Shown one piece after another: positions 35,654-42,803 of a DNA stretch of 64,000 nt. Origin of the DNA: a virus; IMG/VR virus record IMGVR_UViG_3300028676_000003, positions 186,001 to 250,000 of that record; one strand, written 5' to 3'. The stretch's first letter is position 1; every line of letters starts with the position of its first letter. The notes beneath the pieces were generated by a model that worked only from the letters and a program-made list of their open reading frames with translations, was not told the DNA's origin and made no database searches. The translations under genes were made by a program, and so were the position numbers.

Positions 35654-36103
35654 ATGGGAAAGTACATAGAACCGTTTGAAGACACAGTTTTAGAATTTGA
35701 AGCAAAAATTAGAGAAGCTGGATTAGATGTTTCAACAAACATTAAAATTATCACAGATAACAAATTGAAACCTGAAATTTTCAGTGTTAAGAAATGTTCT
35801 CCAATTGAATCATATAAAACTGGTGATGATGTTAATATCTTTTTAAACGAAGACATTTTTGACAAATTACCTGATGATTTACGAGCATTAACAATAATCG
35901 AAGCATTGGCTTGGGTTTCATATGATTCAGAAAAGGATGTAGTAGCGGTTAACGCACCTGACTTTAAAGCTCACTCAATGGTTTTAGCTAAACACTCGTA
36001 TGAAGAAATGGTTGTTCTTAAAGAATCAATCAAAACTCTTTTACAAGTGCAAAAAGAAGCTGAAGATGCTGAAAAAGCGGCAAACAAGAAAGCTAGACAA
36101 TAA
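35654..36103 (+). CDS. Hypothetical protein
   Basis: A 149-residue alpha/beta protein (VNIFLNEDIFDKLPDDLRAL, then IIEALAWVSYDSEKD) with an Ala/Lys-rich coiled tail. The layout recalls small phage metallopeptidase-like proteins, but I see no HExxH, so I do not assign one. First gene of an operon with the next protein and the second ClpP. Confidence 0.55.
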   Translation: MGKYIEPFEDTVLEFEAKIREAGLDVSTNIKIITDNKLKPEIFSVKKCSPIESYKTGDDVNIFLNEDIFDKLPDDLRALTIIEALAWVSYDSEKDVVAVNAPDFKAHSMVLAKHSYEEMVVLKESIKTLLQVQKEAEDAEKAANKKARQ

Positions 36104-36106
36104 GTC

Positions 36107-36508
36107 ATGACACAAGAAGAGATTCATAAGGTAAATCCCAAGGTAATAGTTTGGGATTTTTTAGATGAAGCAATAATGGGTATCGCAAACAAGGAATTGG
36201 ACGGACCCATTGTTGTAACTCTTTCTGAAGACCCTGAAACACTTGTTTTAGAATTTTTTGATAATGAAGAAGAAACATATGACAATTGGGGTAGACGAGA
36301 GTTTGGACCTGTAGTTGCATATGACATTAATAAAATCATAGATATTCTAATGAGAGATGTAAGTGTTAATGAGAATGATTTAGAAGACGGAATGACGGTA
36401 GAAGATGCAAAGTATGAGACAGCGTTGGAGTACTTTGAATTTAATATTGACGGTGCTTGGGTTGGTGAATTTACACCTATACATATCTTAGTTAAAGAAG
36501 AAGAATAA
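36107..36508 (+). CDS. Hypothetical acidic protein
   Basis: A 133-residue acidic protein, unrecognised. It lies four bases after the preceding gene and 20 bp before the clpP gene, suggesting one operon. Confidence 0.55.
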   Translation: MTQEEIHKVNPKVIVWDFLDEAIMGIANKELDGPIVVTLSEDPETLVLEFFDNEEETYDNWGRREFGPVVAYDINKIIDILMRDVSVNENDLEDGMTVEDAKYETALEYFEFNIDGAWVGEFTPIHILVKEEE

Positions 36509-36528
36509 AAACAATAAAAACAAAATAA

Positions 36529-37269
36529 ATGAATTTAGTAAACGATTTTAAAAATTATGCTATCAAGCATATCGGATGTTCAGAGTATGACTTTCAAATT
36601 TGGGAAGAAATGCAAGGTCAAATCTATAATCCAAGCGTAGTAGCTAATATGTATGCAGGTGGAGTTGTTAGTGAACCAAAAGCCTCAATGACACCATATA
36701 TCTTAGAAGAAAGAGAAATGCGTGTAACACAAATGGATATCTTTTCACGTCTTATGATGGATAGAATTCTTTGGTTGGCAGGTCCAGTAAATGATAGAAT
36801 GAGTACTGTAGTACAAGCACAGCTTATGTTCTTAGATAACTTAGAAGTTGGAGATATTACTCTACATGTGGATTCACCTGGTGGGTCGGTTAAGTCAGGT
36901 CTTAGTATTGTTGACGTTATGAACTATATCTCTTCAGATATCATCACAATCAACACAGGTATGGCGGCAAGTATGGGAAGTATCTTATTAGGTGCAGGAA
37001 CCAAAGGAAAACGTTACTCTTTACCAAACTCTAGAGTTATGCTTCACCAAGTTTCAACAGGTGCTCAAGGTACAATGGCAGACGTTAAGATTTCTATCGC
37101 TGAAGGTGAAAAATATAACACGAAATTATTCGGTATGTTAGGTGAGTACACTGGAAAAGACCCTGAACAAATTATGATTGATGCTAACCGTGATTTATGG
37201 TTAAGTGCAGAAGAAGCTAAGGCTTATGGGTTGGTTGATGGTATCATCACAAAAAAAATTACAAAATAA
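36529..37269 (+). CDS. clpP: ClpP serine protease
   Basis: A 246-residue ClpP. HVDSPGGSV (113-121) forms the oxyanion strand, GMAASMG gives Ser148, and RVMLHQVSTG gives His173. An extra ~65-residue N-terminal segment precedes the canonical fold. With the shorter homologue at 13.6 kb the phage has two ClpP-type proteins. One may mature virion proteins or degrade host factors. Confidence 0.88.
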   Translation: MNLVNDFKNYAIKHIGCSEYDFQIWEEMQGQIYNPSVVANMYAGGVVSEPKASMTPYILEEREMRVTQMDIFSRLMMDRILWLAGPVNDRMSTVVQAQLMFLDNLEVGDITLHVDSPGGSVKSGLSIVDVMNYISSDIITINTGMAASMGSILLGAGTKGKRYSLPNSRVMLHQVSTGAQGTMADVKISIAEGEKYNTKLFGMLGEYTGKDPEQIMIDANRDLWLSAEEAKAYGLVDGIITKKITK

Positions 37270-37281
37270 TTCATTTTTTAC

Positions 37282-37312
37282 TTGTTTTTAGTAAATTAAT
37301 GTAGTACCTTTG
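37282..37312 (+). promoter_or_regulatory. Bacteroidota-type promoter of tmRNA
   Basis: TTG at 37282 and TACCTTTG at 37305-37312. Confidence 0.7.
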
Positions 37313-37328
37313 TAAAACAAAATAAGAT

Positions 37329-37362
37329 ATGTGGGTTTTTTTATCGGAACCCACATATTTAT
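37329..37362 (+). promoter_or_regulatory. Hairpin plus late-type motif before tmRNA
   Basis: TATGTGGGTT / AACCCACATA forms a hairpin, and ATATTTAT (37355-37362) lies 20 nt before the mature tmRNA 5' end. The tmRNA may thus have early and late promoters. Confidence 0.45.
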
Positions 37363-37382
37363 TTACAAGTTCTTAAATTTAT

Positions 37383-37754
37383 GGGGATGCCAAGGTATTG
37401 ACTGTCTAGTAGTACGAGGTAAGCATGTAGTGAGATGACAACTATCACTTAAATCTATGTTATCAAAAATGTAATTGACAACGATTTATTCGTATCAGAA
37501 AATTTCTTCGATGAAGCTGTAATGGTTTCTACAAGAGAGCTTGCAGTAGCCTAATACTTGCACATGGTTGTATACAACCTGATGATAGTAATCTATCAGA
37601 ACCCATTTTCGTCACTGTGGTAAAGAGGCGAGGTTTGATGATAGTGTAAACCTTAATAACACCTTTTAAAGATTGCTGGTTATATGAATCAGATAAACAT
37701 GTAGAAAAAATCGTGGTATTATCCAACACAGGGGTTCGATTCCCCTCATCTCCT
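37383..37754 (+). ncRNA. ssrA: Transfer-messenger RNA (tmRNA)
   Basis: GGGGATG at the 5' end pairs with CATCTCC at the 3' end, which follows a T-arm GGGG-TTCGATT-CCCC. Near the 5' end the sequence resembles Bacteroidota tmRNA (GTAAGCATGTAGTGAG...TTAAATC), including the TTAAATC before the tag region. The tag frame following GTAATT is unusually long (25 codons). tmRNA with SmpB releases stalled ribosomes and tags the incomplete protein. CCA is not encoded. No smpB gene is visible in this window, so host SmpB is presumably used. Exact ends are predicted from pairing. Confidence 0.85.
37477..37554 (+). other. Predicted tmRNA tag reading frame
   Basis: By analogy with Bacteroidota tmRNAs the resume codon follows GTAATT. 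The frame starts DNDLFVSENFF and ends STRELAVA before TAA, 25 residues in all. Host tags are usually nearer 9-12 residues ending ALAA. The resume position is inferred. Confidence 0.5.
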
Positions 37755-37808
37755 CAAAAACAAATGCTTTAACAGCTACTATCCCTACCAAGGAACACTA
37801 GTAATATT

Positions 37809-37842
37809 ATGCCAATTATATCGTCTATAATTGGCATTTGTT
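37809..37842 (+). terminator. Rho-independent terminator after tmRNA
   Basis: ATGCCAATTATA / TATAATTGGCAT stem with a 5-nt loop, then TTGTTTTT. Confidence 0.75.
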
Positions 37843-37864
37843 TTTAACTCTTTCAGTTTTTCAC

Positions 37865-37872
37865 ATATTTAT
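37865..37872 (+). promoter_or_regulatory. Late-type promoter motif ATATTTAT
   Basis: 14 nt before the holin-candidate ATG and directly behind the tmRNA terminator. Confidence 0.65.
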
Positions 37873-37886
37873 AAATAAAAAAGAAT

Positions 37887-38159
37887 ATGGGTAAGATTAT
37901 GCAAGATTTAGTAAACAGTTTCAAGACAAGCGCAGGTGGATTTAGTTCAAGAAAATTAACCGCATTTGTTATCGTATTTTTGGTTGTATTAACTCATATT
38001 AAATGGTTAACACTAGGAAATTTGTCACAATTAGAAATGGTTTTGACAATTGACTACGGATTTATTTCAGCATTGTTTGGTATGACAACATATCAGACAA
38101 TAAAAAAGAAGAATGATGCTACAAAAGAAGAATCGAAAGACGAAACTAAGGTAGAATAA
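37887..38159 (+). CDS. Candidate holin
   Basis: A 90-residue protein with two hydrophobic spans (~24-42 LTAFVIVFLVVLTHIKWL and ~50-70) and a charged, Lys/Glu-rich C-terminal tail, a common class II holin layout. A late-type motif drives it alone, with a terminator on both sides. It would release the GH19 endolysin. Assignment is by topology, size and regulation, not by family match. Confidence 0.55.
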   Translation: MGKIMQDLVNSFKTSAGGFSSRKLTAFVIVFLVVLTHIKWLTLGNLSQLEMVLTIDYGFISALFGMTTYQTIKKKNDATKEESKDETKVE

Positions 38160-38160
38160 A

Positions 38161-38183
38161 AAAGGCCCTCAAAGGGCCTTTAA
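38161..38183. terminator. Terminator (possibly bidirectional)
   Basis: AAAGGCCCT / AGGGCCTTT stem after the holin candidate. Confidence 0.75.
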
Positions 38184-38228
38184 TTATTTTTTAGGTGGTT
38201 TGCAACCACATCCGTTTTGTGTGTTCAT
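38184..38228 (-). CDS. Possible 14-residue Cys peptide
   Basis: A tiny minus-strand frame, MNTQNGCGCKPPKK, ending next to the terminator. It is too short to support by composition; the CGC motif recalls the Cys tails of two larger proteins here. It could be chance. Confidence 0.2.
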   Translation of the reverse strand: MNTQNGCGCKPPKK

Positions 38229-38292
38229 AGCATTTAAGTATTAGTTTACGTTATTCTTACAATAATAAATATTTGAAATAATAAAAATAATT

Positions 38293-38562
38293 ATGTTTAA
38301 CGAAAAATTTAATATATTTTCTTTTATCATAACCATTAAAAATCTCTTTAAAAAGAAATATACTGTCAACATATTAGATAGTAAATGGCAAGTTATATCA
38401 GAAGATGTTAAACTTGAAAAGATTCCAAGACAAGATGAATATATTTGGAGCGGGACAAGATACTATCAAGTAATCAATATTGTCCACATATTCAACAAAA
38501 AACAACAAATTTTAATAATTGTAGAGGAACTTACAAGTAATGAAATCACTGATATTCAATGA
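38293..38562 (+). CDS. Small basic beta-rich protein
   Basis: An 89-residue protein with a hydrophobic, basic N-terminus (residues 6-20) and a beta-rich remainder (YTVNILDSKWQVISEDVKLE). Unrecognised. It precedes the RNA-gene cluster. Confidence 0.5.
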   Translation: MFNEKFNIFSFIITIKNLFKKKYTVNILDSKWQVISEDVKLEKIPRQDEYIWSGTRYYQVINIVHIFNKKQQILIIVEELTSNEITDIQ

Positions 38563-38597
38563 GTTAAAAAATAATTTAAAAATAAATTGAAAATTAC

Positions 38598-38628
38598 TTG
38601 ACTTGAATTAAAATAATTAGTACCTTTG
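38598..38628 (+). promoter_or_regulatory. Bacteroidota-type promoter of RNA gene cluster
   Basis: TTGACTTG at 38598 and TACCTTTG at 38621-38628; an ATATTTAT core follows at 38632. It transcribes the structured region and three tRNAs to a terminator at 39312. Confidence 0.75.
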
Positions 38629-38639
38629 TATATATTTAT

Positions 38640-38970
38640 TTGAAAACGTTCTTACAAATTATCATAAAAAAGATAGGTCCAGCAACCAAACAAACAAACA
38701 GCTAAGAAAATCCTGAAAGATGGAAAATTCGGAAGATAACCGAGGGTAAGCTAAATCACAACATCATTACCACCCCAATAGGTGCAAGTAGGGTGTAACC
38801 ATCGGGATGATGGTCACTGCCAAAGCAAAGCCGAAGATGTAAACAGGGTTAATCTGCCGAGATGAAAAACACGAAAAACTATCTTGAGATAAAAAATATT
38901 GTTATTTACATACTAGAGATGTATGACACTTGATGATTGATTAAGTGATTGGTGAAATCCCAATATAACA
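38640..38970 (+). ncRNA. Unidentified structured non-coding RNA region
   Basis: About 330 nt between a strong promoter and the first tRNA, with no plausible ORF and with higher GC than neighbouring intergenic DNA. Local hairpins include CCATC-GGGAT-GATGG, an ATTCGG/CCGAG stem and a CACTT/AAGTG stem near 38930. I tried RNase P RNA, a second tmRNA and group I intron cores and found no convincing match. Large ornate RNAs (GOLLD, ROOL) also sit next to phage tRNAs but are longer. Function unknown. Confidence 0.45.
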
Positions 38971-38977
38971 AACATAT

Positions 38978-39050
38978 TGCGGGGTAGAGCAGTTGGTAGC
39001 TCGCAAGGCTCATAACCTTGAGGTCGTCCGTTCGAATCGGGCCCCCGCTA
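38978..39050 (+). tRNA. tRNA-Met (CAT), initiator-like
   Basis: Full cloverleaf with anticodon CAT at 39011-39013. The unpaired 1-72 position and the overall sequence resemble bacterial initiator tRNA, but the anticodon stem lacks the three consecutive G-C pairs. CCA is not encoded. Confidence 0.8.
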
Positions 39051-39080
39051 CTAGAATCGTGAGGATTTAAAACTCAAATT

Positions 39081-39151
39081 AGTGATATCGTCTAAGTTTA
39101 AGATGGCTCCCGTGGAGGGAGTTGATAAAGGTTCAAGTCCTTTTATTGCTA
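39081..39151 (+). tRNA. tRNA-like, probable anticodon TGG (Pro)
   Basis: Acceptor AGTGATA/TATTGCT, D stem, anticodon stem CTCC/GGAG and T-arm AAAGG-TTCAAGT-CCTTT are present. The anticodon loop CGTGGAG has G in place of the universal U33, so identity is uncertain. Confidence 0.5.
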
Positions 39152-39158
39152 CACATAT

Positions 39159-39229
39159 TGCGGTTTAGTGTAATTGGTAACATGACGGGCTCATAACCCG
39201 AAGTCGAGGTTCGAGTCCTTGCTCCGCTA
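39159..39229 (+). tRNA. tRNA-Met (CAT)
   Basis: Anticodon arm CGGG-CTCATAA-CCCG, T-arm with TTCGAGT. The acceptor is weak near positions 6-7 and unpaired at 1-72; the GGG/CCC anticodon stem is initiator-like. Confidence 0.7.
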
Positions 39230-39311
39230 CAGATAAAGAATAGTTACAGCAAATTAACAAAAATTTTTAATGGTATAAAAAACAAACATGCTATTCTGAA
39301 CTTATAAAAAG

Positions 39312-39338
39312 AACCTCATCATATCGGTGAGGTTTTTT
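39312..39338 (+). terminator. Terminator of ncRNA/tRNA transcript
   Basis: AACCTCA / TGAGGTT stem followed by TTTTTAT. Confidence 0.75.
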
Positions 39339-39364
39339 ATTTTAAAACAATAAATAATTTAACA

Positions 39365-40043
39365 ATGGGAAAACTTAATTTAGAAATCCGTGACGCAGAA
39401 GGTGGAACTGATGCGAAGTTGTTAGTAAGTGTGATGAAAGAAATCTACACGAAAACAGCTAAAAATAACAATTTAGAATGTACAGTAGTTGAGGAAAGAA
39501 ATGGGTTCGCCCATCTATGTCTTTAGCGGGGCTGATGTAGATAAAATATTCGGAAACGAAGTAGGAAACCACAGATGGCAAAGGGTACCGCCTACGGAAA
39601 AGAAGGGTAGAGTTCACACAAGTTCTATTACAGTTGCAATTCTAGGAGAAAACGATTATCAAGAGGTTGAAATATACCCAAGTGAATATCGCTTAGAAAC
39701 AACAAGAGGAACAGGAAACGGTGGACAACATAAGAATTCAACAGATTCTTGTGTGGTTGTAACTCACATTTCAACTGGAATAAAGGTTGTAAGAGATGGA
39801 AGGGACCAACATAAAAACAAAGCAGAAGCACTAAAAGAAATTCATTTAAGAGTTAATAATTTCTACAAGACAGGTCACGATGATGCGGCCAGTCAAGAAA
39901 GAAAAGAACAAATAGGTGACGGTGGACGTAGTGATAAAAGAAGAACGTATAGAGTTAAGGACTCATTAGTAATTGACCACGTAACGAATAAAACTGCTTC
40001 AATGAAGGACATATTAAGAGGTAAAATTGAACTATTATCATAA
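39365..40043 (+). CDS. RF1-type peptide chain release factor with programmed +1 frameshift
   Basis: Frame 0 gives 53 codons (MGKLNLEIRDAEGGTDAKLL...) to CTT TAG at 39521-39526. Skipping T39524 continues as SGADVDKIFGNEVGNHRWQR to a 225-residue release factor. The joined product matches class I factor domains 2-4: the RVPPTEKKGRVHTS block carries a PxT codon-recognition motif (RF1 type, UAA/UAG), and TGNGGQHKN is the catalytic GGQ. Domain 1 is missing, as in other short phage or PrfH-like factors. Neither half alone is a functional factor. The slip site resembles prfB CUU UGA C but with UAG. Confidence 0.85.
39521..39527 (+). promoter_or_regulatory. Programmed +1 frameshift site CTT TAG C
   Basis: The slippery CTT followed by TAG and C has the same layout as prfB CTT TGA C. 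No Shine-Dalgarno-like stimulator is seen upstream. Confidence 0.75.
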
Positions 40044-40258
40044 TGAAATTAGGACGTAAAAATAGAGTAATTGATTGGGAAGTGATAGGTGTAAATGTCT
40101 TAGGATTTAACCCATCAATGAGACCAAAATTTATAGACATAGAAGTAGATTTACATCTTGTAGATAAGCTTTGGGTACCAGTTGGTAATTCTAGTACTAA
40201 TATTCATACGAGAATAAGTGATACAAACATCTTTGATTATATTAAAAAAGGCTCCTAA
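40043..40258 (+). CDS. Small protein of an LG-W-type paralogous group
   Basis: A 71-residue protein starting on the stop of the release factor (TAATG). The pattern MKLGRK...DWEVIG...LGF...DKLWVPVG is shared loosely with two small proteins just downstream. Function unknown. Confidence 0.5.
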   Translation: MKLGRKNRVIDWEVIGVNVLGFNPSMRPKFIDIEVDLHLVDKLWVPVGNSSTNIHTRISDTNIFDYIKKGS

Positions 40259-40272
40259 TTAGGAGCTTTTTT
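40246..40272 (+). terminator. Rho-independent terminator
   Basis: GCTCCT-AATT-AGGAGC stem followed by T-run; overlaps the end of the preceding gene. Confidence 0.8.
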
Positions 40273-40274
40273 AT

Positions 40275-40305
40275 TTGCACTATGTTAAAAAAAATAGTAC
40301 CTTTG
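40275..40305 (+). promoter_or_regulatory. Bacteroidota-type promoter
   Basis: TTG at 40275 and TACCTTTG at 40298-40305. Confidence 0.7.
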
Positions 40306-40326
40306 TTAAACTTAAAAACAAATAAA

Positions 40327-40392
40327 ATGGCAGGATTAATTTTACTTATCTTCATCATGTTAATGATGAGTGATAGCAATAACAGAAGATAA
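40327..40392 (+). CDS. 21-residue membrane microprotein
   Basis: MAGLILLIFIMLMMSDSNNR plus Arg: a single hydrophobic helix with a short polar basic tail. It is the first frame after a strong promoter and its TAA overlaps the ATG of the next gene, supporting translation. Confidence 0.45.
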   Translation: MAGLILLIFIMLMMSDSNNRR

Positions 40393-40658
40393 TGGAAGAA
40401 ATTACAGAATTAACGTCTGAAAATGTAGAAGAAATAGTTTTAAACTATAAAACAAAGCATTTAGCTGGGTTTACAAGAGTTGAATTACTAGCCTTATTGG
40501 AAAAGTATTCGATTGATGTGGACCATTTCTACGATAAATTAGGTGTAAATACCGTTATGGTAATCGAAACTGAAGTTGTAACCTATCATTGCGATATTCT
40601 AAAAGGGTTACGATGTGTAATTGAAAATAGAGAACAAACCTACGAAGAATGGGATTAG
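40392..40658 (+). CDS. Small acidic protein
   Basis: An 88-residue protein, helical then beta; unrecognised. Coupled to the microprotein upstream, and its TAG stop lies inside the next gene. Confidence 0.5.
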   Translation: MEEITELTSENVEEIVLNYKTKHLAGFTRVELLALLEKYSIDVDHFYDKLGVNTVMVIETEVVTYHCDILKGLRCVIENREQTYEEWD

Positions 40659-40858
40659 TACTTGGTGAAAGACTTCTTCAAGAAGAATGGTCTAGCTTAG
40701 GAACACAAATAATGGGTTTCAGGATAAGTACTTGGACAGTTGGAATTGCCAGTGATGAAATTGAAGCTATGGTTCATCATAAATTATGGATTCCATTATG
40801 TGAGAAAATAACTGAATCATTAGATGCTAGAAATCAAATACGATATGGTTTTAGGTAA
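40649..40858 (+). CDS. Small LG-W-type protein
   Basis: A 69-residue protein (LGERLLQEEWSSLGTQIMGF...HHKLWIPL). It shares the LG..W..G..LGF..LW-P layout with the 71-residue protein at 40.0 kb and the next gene, suggesting tandem paralogues. Overlaps neighbours on both sides. Confidence 0.5.
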   Translation: MGLVLGERLLQEEWSSLGTQIMGFRISTWTVGIASDEIEAMVHHKLWIPLCEKITESLDARNQIRYGFR

Positions 40859-41021
40859 AAAACTTCCAATTAGACATTGGACCGATATAGGTAAATGTCT
40901 ATTACATAGAGATATATCAGACCCATATAATTTTATAGTTAATATGGAAATTGATAGAATGATTAATATGATGGTTTGGAGTAGGGTTGGTAGGACAATA
41001 GTTTTTCAGCCTACGATATGA
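40845..41021 (+). CDS. Small LG-W-type protein
   Basis: A 58-residue protein (MVLGKKLPIRHWTDIGKCLL), the third member of the small paralogous group. I choose the ATG whose sequence aligns with the other two. Overlaps by 4 bp with the SLOG-like gene. Confidence 0.45.
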   Translation: MVLGKKLPIRHWTDIGKCLLHRDISDPYNFIVNMEIDRMINMMVWSRVGRTIVFQPTI

Positions 41022-41497
41022 GAGTAGCTGGAACAGGTCATAGACCTGATAAACTAGGTGGTTATTCAAATAAGATGCATTTAAATCTTGTTTCAATAGC
41101 AGAAGAAGCTCTTAAGAAGATTAAACCAACTGAAGTTATATCAGGGATGGCGATGGGGTGGGATATGGCACTAGCGCAAGCGGCAATTAACCTTGGAATA
41201 CCACTAATAGCGGCTGTTCCGTTCAAAGGACAAGAAAAAGCGTGGTTTGAGAAGACTCAAAAATATTATCATAGCTTACTATCTAAGGCGAAAGAGATTG
41301 TAATTGTTTCTGAAGGTGGATTTACCAAGGGAAAGATGCAAATTAGGAATGAATGGATGGTTGATAACTGTGATTTGGTGTTGTCGATGCATAATGGCGA
41401 CAAATTTGGTGGAACCTTCAACTGTATAACATACATTGAGAATAAAAAGAAACCAAATATTAATTTATATACAAAACTTAAAATAGAAAATGAATAA
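41018..41497 (+). CDS. SLOG-superfamily protein (YpsA/DUF1273-like)
   Basis: A 159-residue Rossmann-like protein. VAGTGHRPDKLGG at the start, ISGMAMGWDMALAQAA (~42-57) and NEWMVDNCDLVLSMHNG with a GGT phosphate-binding turn match SLOG proteins that bind nucleotides or their derivatives. Cellular role in phages unknown; possibly nucleotide sensing or salvage, given the adjacent dNMP kinase gene. Confidence 0.7.
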   Translation: MRVAGTGHRPDKLGGYSNKMHLNLVSIAEEALKKIKPTEVISGMAMGWDMALAQAAINLGIPLIAAVPFKGQEKAWFEKTQKYYHSLLSKAKEIVIVSEGGFTKGKMQIRNEWMVDNCDLVLSMHNGDKFGGTFNCITYIENKKKPNINLYTKLKIENE

Positions 41498-42002
41498 ATT
41501 TAAAAGATTACTTATCATAGGCCATGCTCGCCATGGGAAAGATACCTTTGCTGAAATTCTTGAGGAACACTACGGACTTAAATTCGTATCATCATCACAA
41601 GCGGCCGCAGATATCTTCATATTTGATGAGTTAAAAGACAAGTATGGTTATGAAACATCAGTAGAGTGTTTCGAAGACCGAGTAAATCACAGACCTGAAT
41701 GGTATGAGATGATTTGCGATTACAATAAAGACGATAAAGCTAGACTAGCTAAGGGAATCCTTGAAATGGCTGATTGTTATGTTGGAATGAGAGATAGAGG
41801 TGAAATACTTGAATGTATGAATCAAAAATTGTTTGATATTATCATTTGGGTAGATGCAAGTGAAAGACTTGAGCTAGAAGAAGCCTCATCATTCAACATT
41901 GATAAAAAAGATGCTGATTTTATTGTTGATAACAATGGAACACTTGAACAATTTACAGATAAGGTAATCCGTATTGGTAAACTATTGTTGAAAAATGACT
42001 AA
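41490..42002 (+). CDS. Deoxynucleoside monophosphate kinase
   Basis: A 170-residue P-loop kinase: GHARHGKDTFAEIL (~11-24) is the Walker A, and the lid/substrate segments (RPEWYEMICDYN; DIIIWVDASERLE) resemble phage dNMP kinases such as T4 gp1. It would phosphorylate dNMPs to feed phage DNA synthesis. Overlaps the SLOG gene by 8 bp. Confidence 0.75.
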   Translation: MNKFKRLLIIGHARHGKDTFAEILEEHYGLKFVSSSQAAADIFIFDELKDKYGYETSVECFEDRVNHRPEWYEMICDYNKDDKARLAKGILEMADCYVGMRDRGEILECMNQKLFDIIIWVDASERLELEEASSFNIDKKDADFIVDNNGTLEQFTDKVIRIGKLLLKND

Positions 42003-42264
42003 GACAGAATTTATTGGGTTTTTGAAATCAAAAGCTATCGAATTACAACATGTTTCACATTGGGTCCAATCTTTTGAAGGAACTGATGAACATTGGACCC
42101 TTTATAGACCAAGTGTTGATTGGTTAGAAGATAGAATGGACCTATCTAATGAAGGTATTGTAAAGATAATTTACTCTGAAGCCTTTTATGATGACCCAAA
42201 GTCACTTGAAATGTCGTATGAAGAGTTTGTTGAAGATTACTCAAAATCAGTAGGTTACGTTTAA
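41995..42264 (+). CDS. Small hypothetical protein
   Basis: An 89-residue protein with aromatic and acidic residues; unrecognised. Overlaps the kinase gene by 8 bp, so co-translated. Confidence 0.5.
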   Translation: MTKTEFIGFLKSKAIELQHVSHWVQSFEGTDEHWTLYRPSVDWLEDRMDLSNEGIVKIIYSEAFYDDPKSLEMSYEEFVEDYSKSVGYV

Positions 42265-42298
42265 AAATAAAAATAATATAAAAAAAGATACAAAAAAG

Positions 42299-42329
42299 TT
42301 TGGTAGTTCAAAATATTATTGTACCTTTG
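42299..42329 (+). promoter_or_regulatory. Bacteroidota-type promoter
   Basis: TTTGG at 42299 and TACCTTTG at 42322-42329; it sets the next start at ATG 42346. Confidence 0.7.
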
Positions 42330-42345
42330 TAAAAGAAATCAGAAC

Positions 42346-42558
42346 ATGAATACACAAAAAATTATCAAGGCTTTAAATTCTGAAATAGGAATTAAGATTT
42401 TTATATTTGTTATGACATTTATAATCGGTGGAATATTTTTCCTAGCCTTAAAACAAATTTACGTTAGAGAATGGTACGATTTGTTATTATCACTAATAAT
42501 TGTTATAGCAAATGCTATCGGGATTAGAAGAGAATTTAAAAAATTAACAAAAAAATAA
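42346..42558 (+). CDS. Small membrane protein
   Basis: A 70-residue protein with two hydrophobic spans (~16-36 and ~44-60) and a basic tail. Unrecognised; paired with another small membrane protein one base downstream. Confidence 0.55.
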   Translation: MNTQKIIKALNSEIGIKIFIFVMTFIIGGIFFLALKQIYVREWYDLLLSLIIVIANAIGIRREFKKLTKK

Positions 42559-42559
42559 T

Positions 42560-42748
42560 ATGAAAAACGAAAATTGGTTTAAAGCATTTTTATTTATACA
42601 AATATTTATGATTCCAGTATTTTTAGTTGGAACTATATTACATATAAATGCAGGTGAATGGTTTATGGCGACATTAACAAGTATACTAGTTGTATCTCAT
42701 TGTTATATTGCTAGTTACAAGTTAAAAAAATTAACTTTTAAAAAATAA
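42560..42748 (+). CDS. Small membrane protein
   Basis: A 62-residue protein with two hydrophobic spans (~8-28 and ~33-52) and a Lys-rich tail, similar in build to its upstream neighbour. Function unknown. Confidence 0.55.
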   Translation: MKNENWFKAFLFIQIFMIPVFLVGTILHINAGEWFMATLTSILVVSHCYIASYKLKKLTFKK

Positions 42749-42760
42749 TTGAAAAAATAT

Positions 42761-42791
42761 TTGTTTTATAAAATAATTATTATTACCTTTG
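42761..42791 (+). promoter_or_regulatory. Promoter of suppressor tRNA
   Basis: TTG at 42761 and TACCTTTG at 42784-42791. The tRNA begins 12 nt after the -7 box, so it is the first product of the transcript. Confidence 0.75.
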
Positions 42792-42803
42792 TAAAACAAA
42801 ATC

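Noticed and set aside
38184-38228. Firm annotation of the 14-residue Cys peptide
   Set aside because: Too short to distinguish from chance; listed with very low confidence only.
38640-38970. RNase P RNA, group I intron or second tmRNA
   Set aside because: I could not find the conserved P4 segments, the intron core or tRNA-like ends; left as an unidentified RNA.
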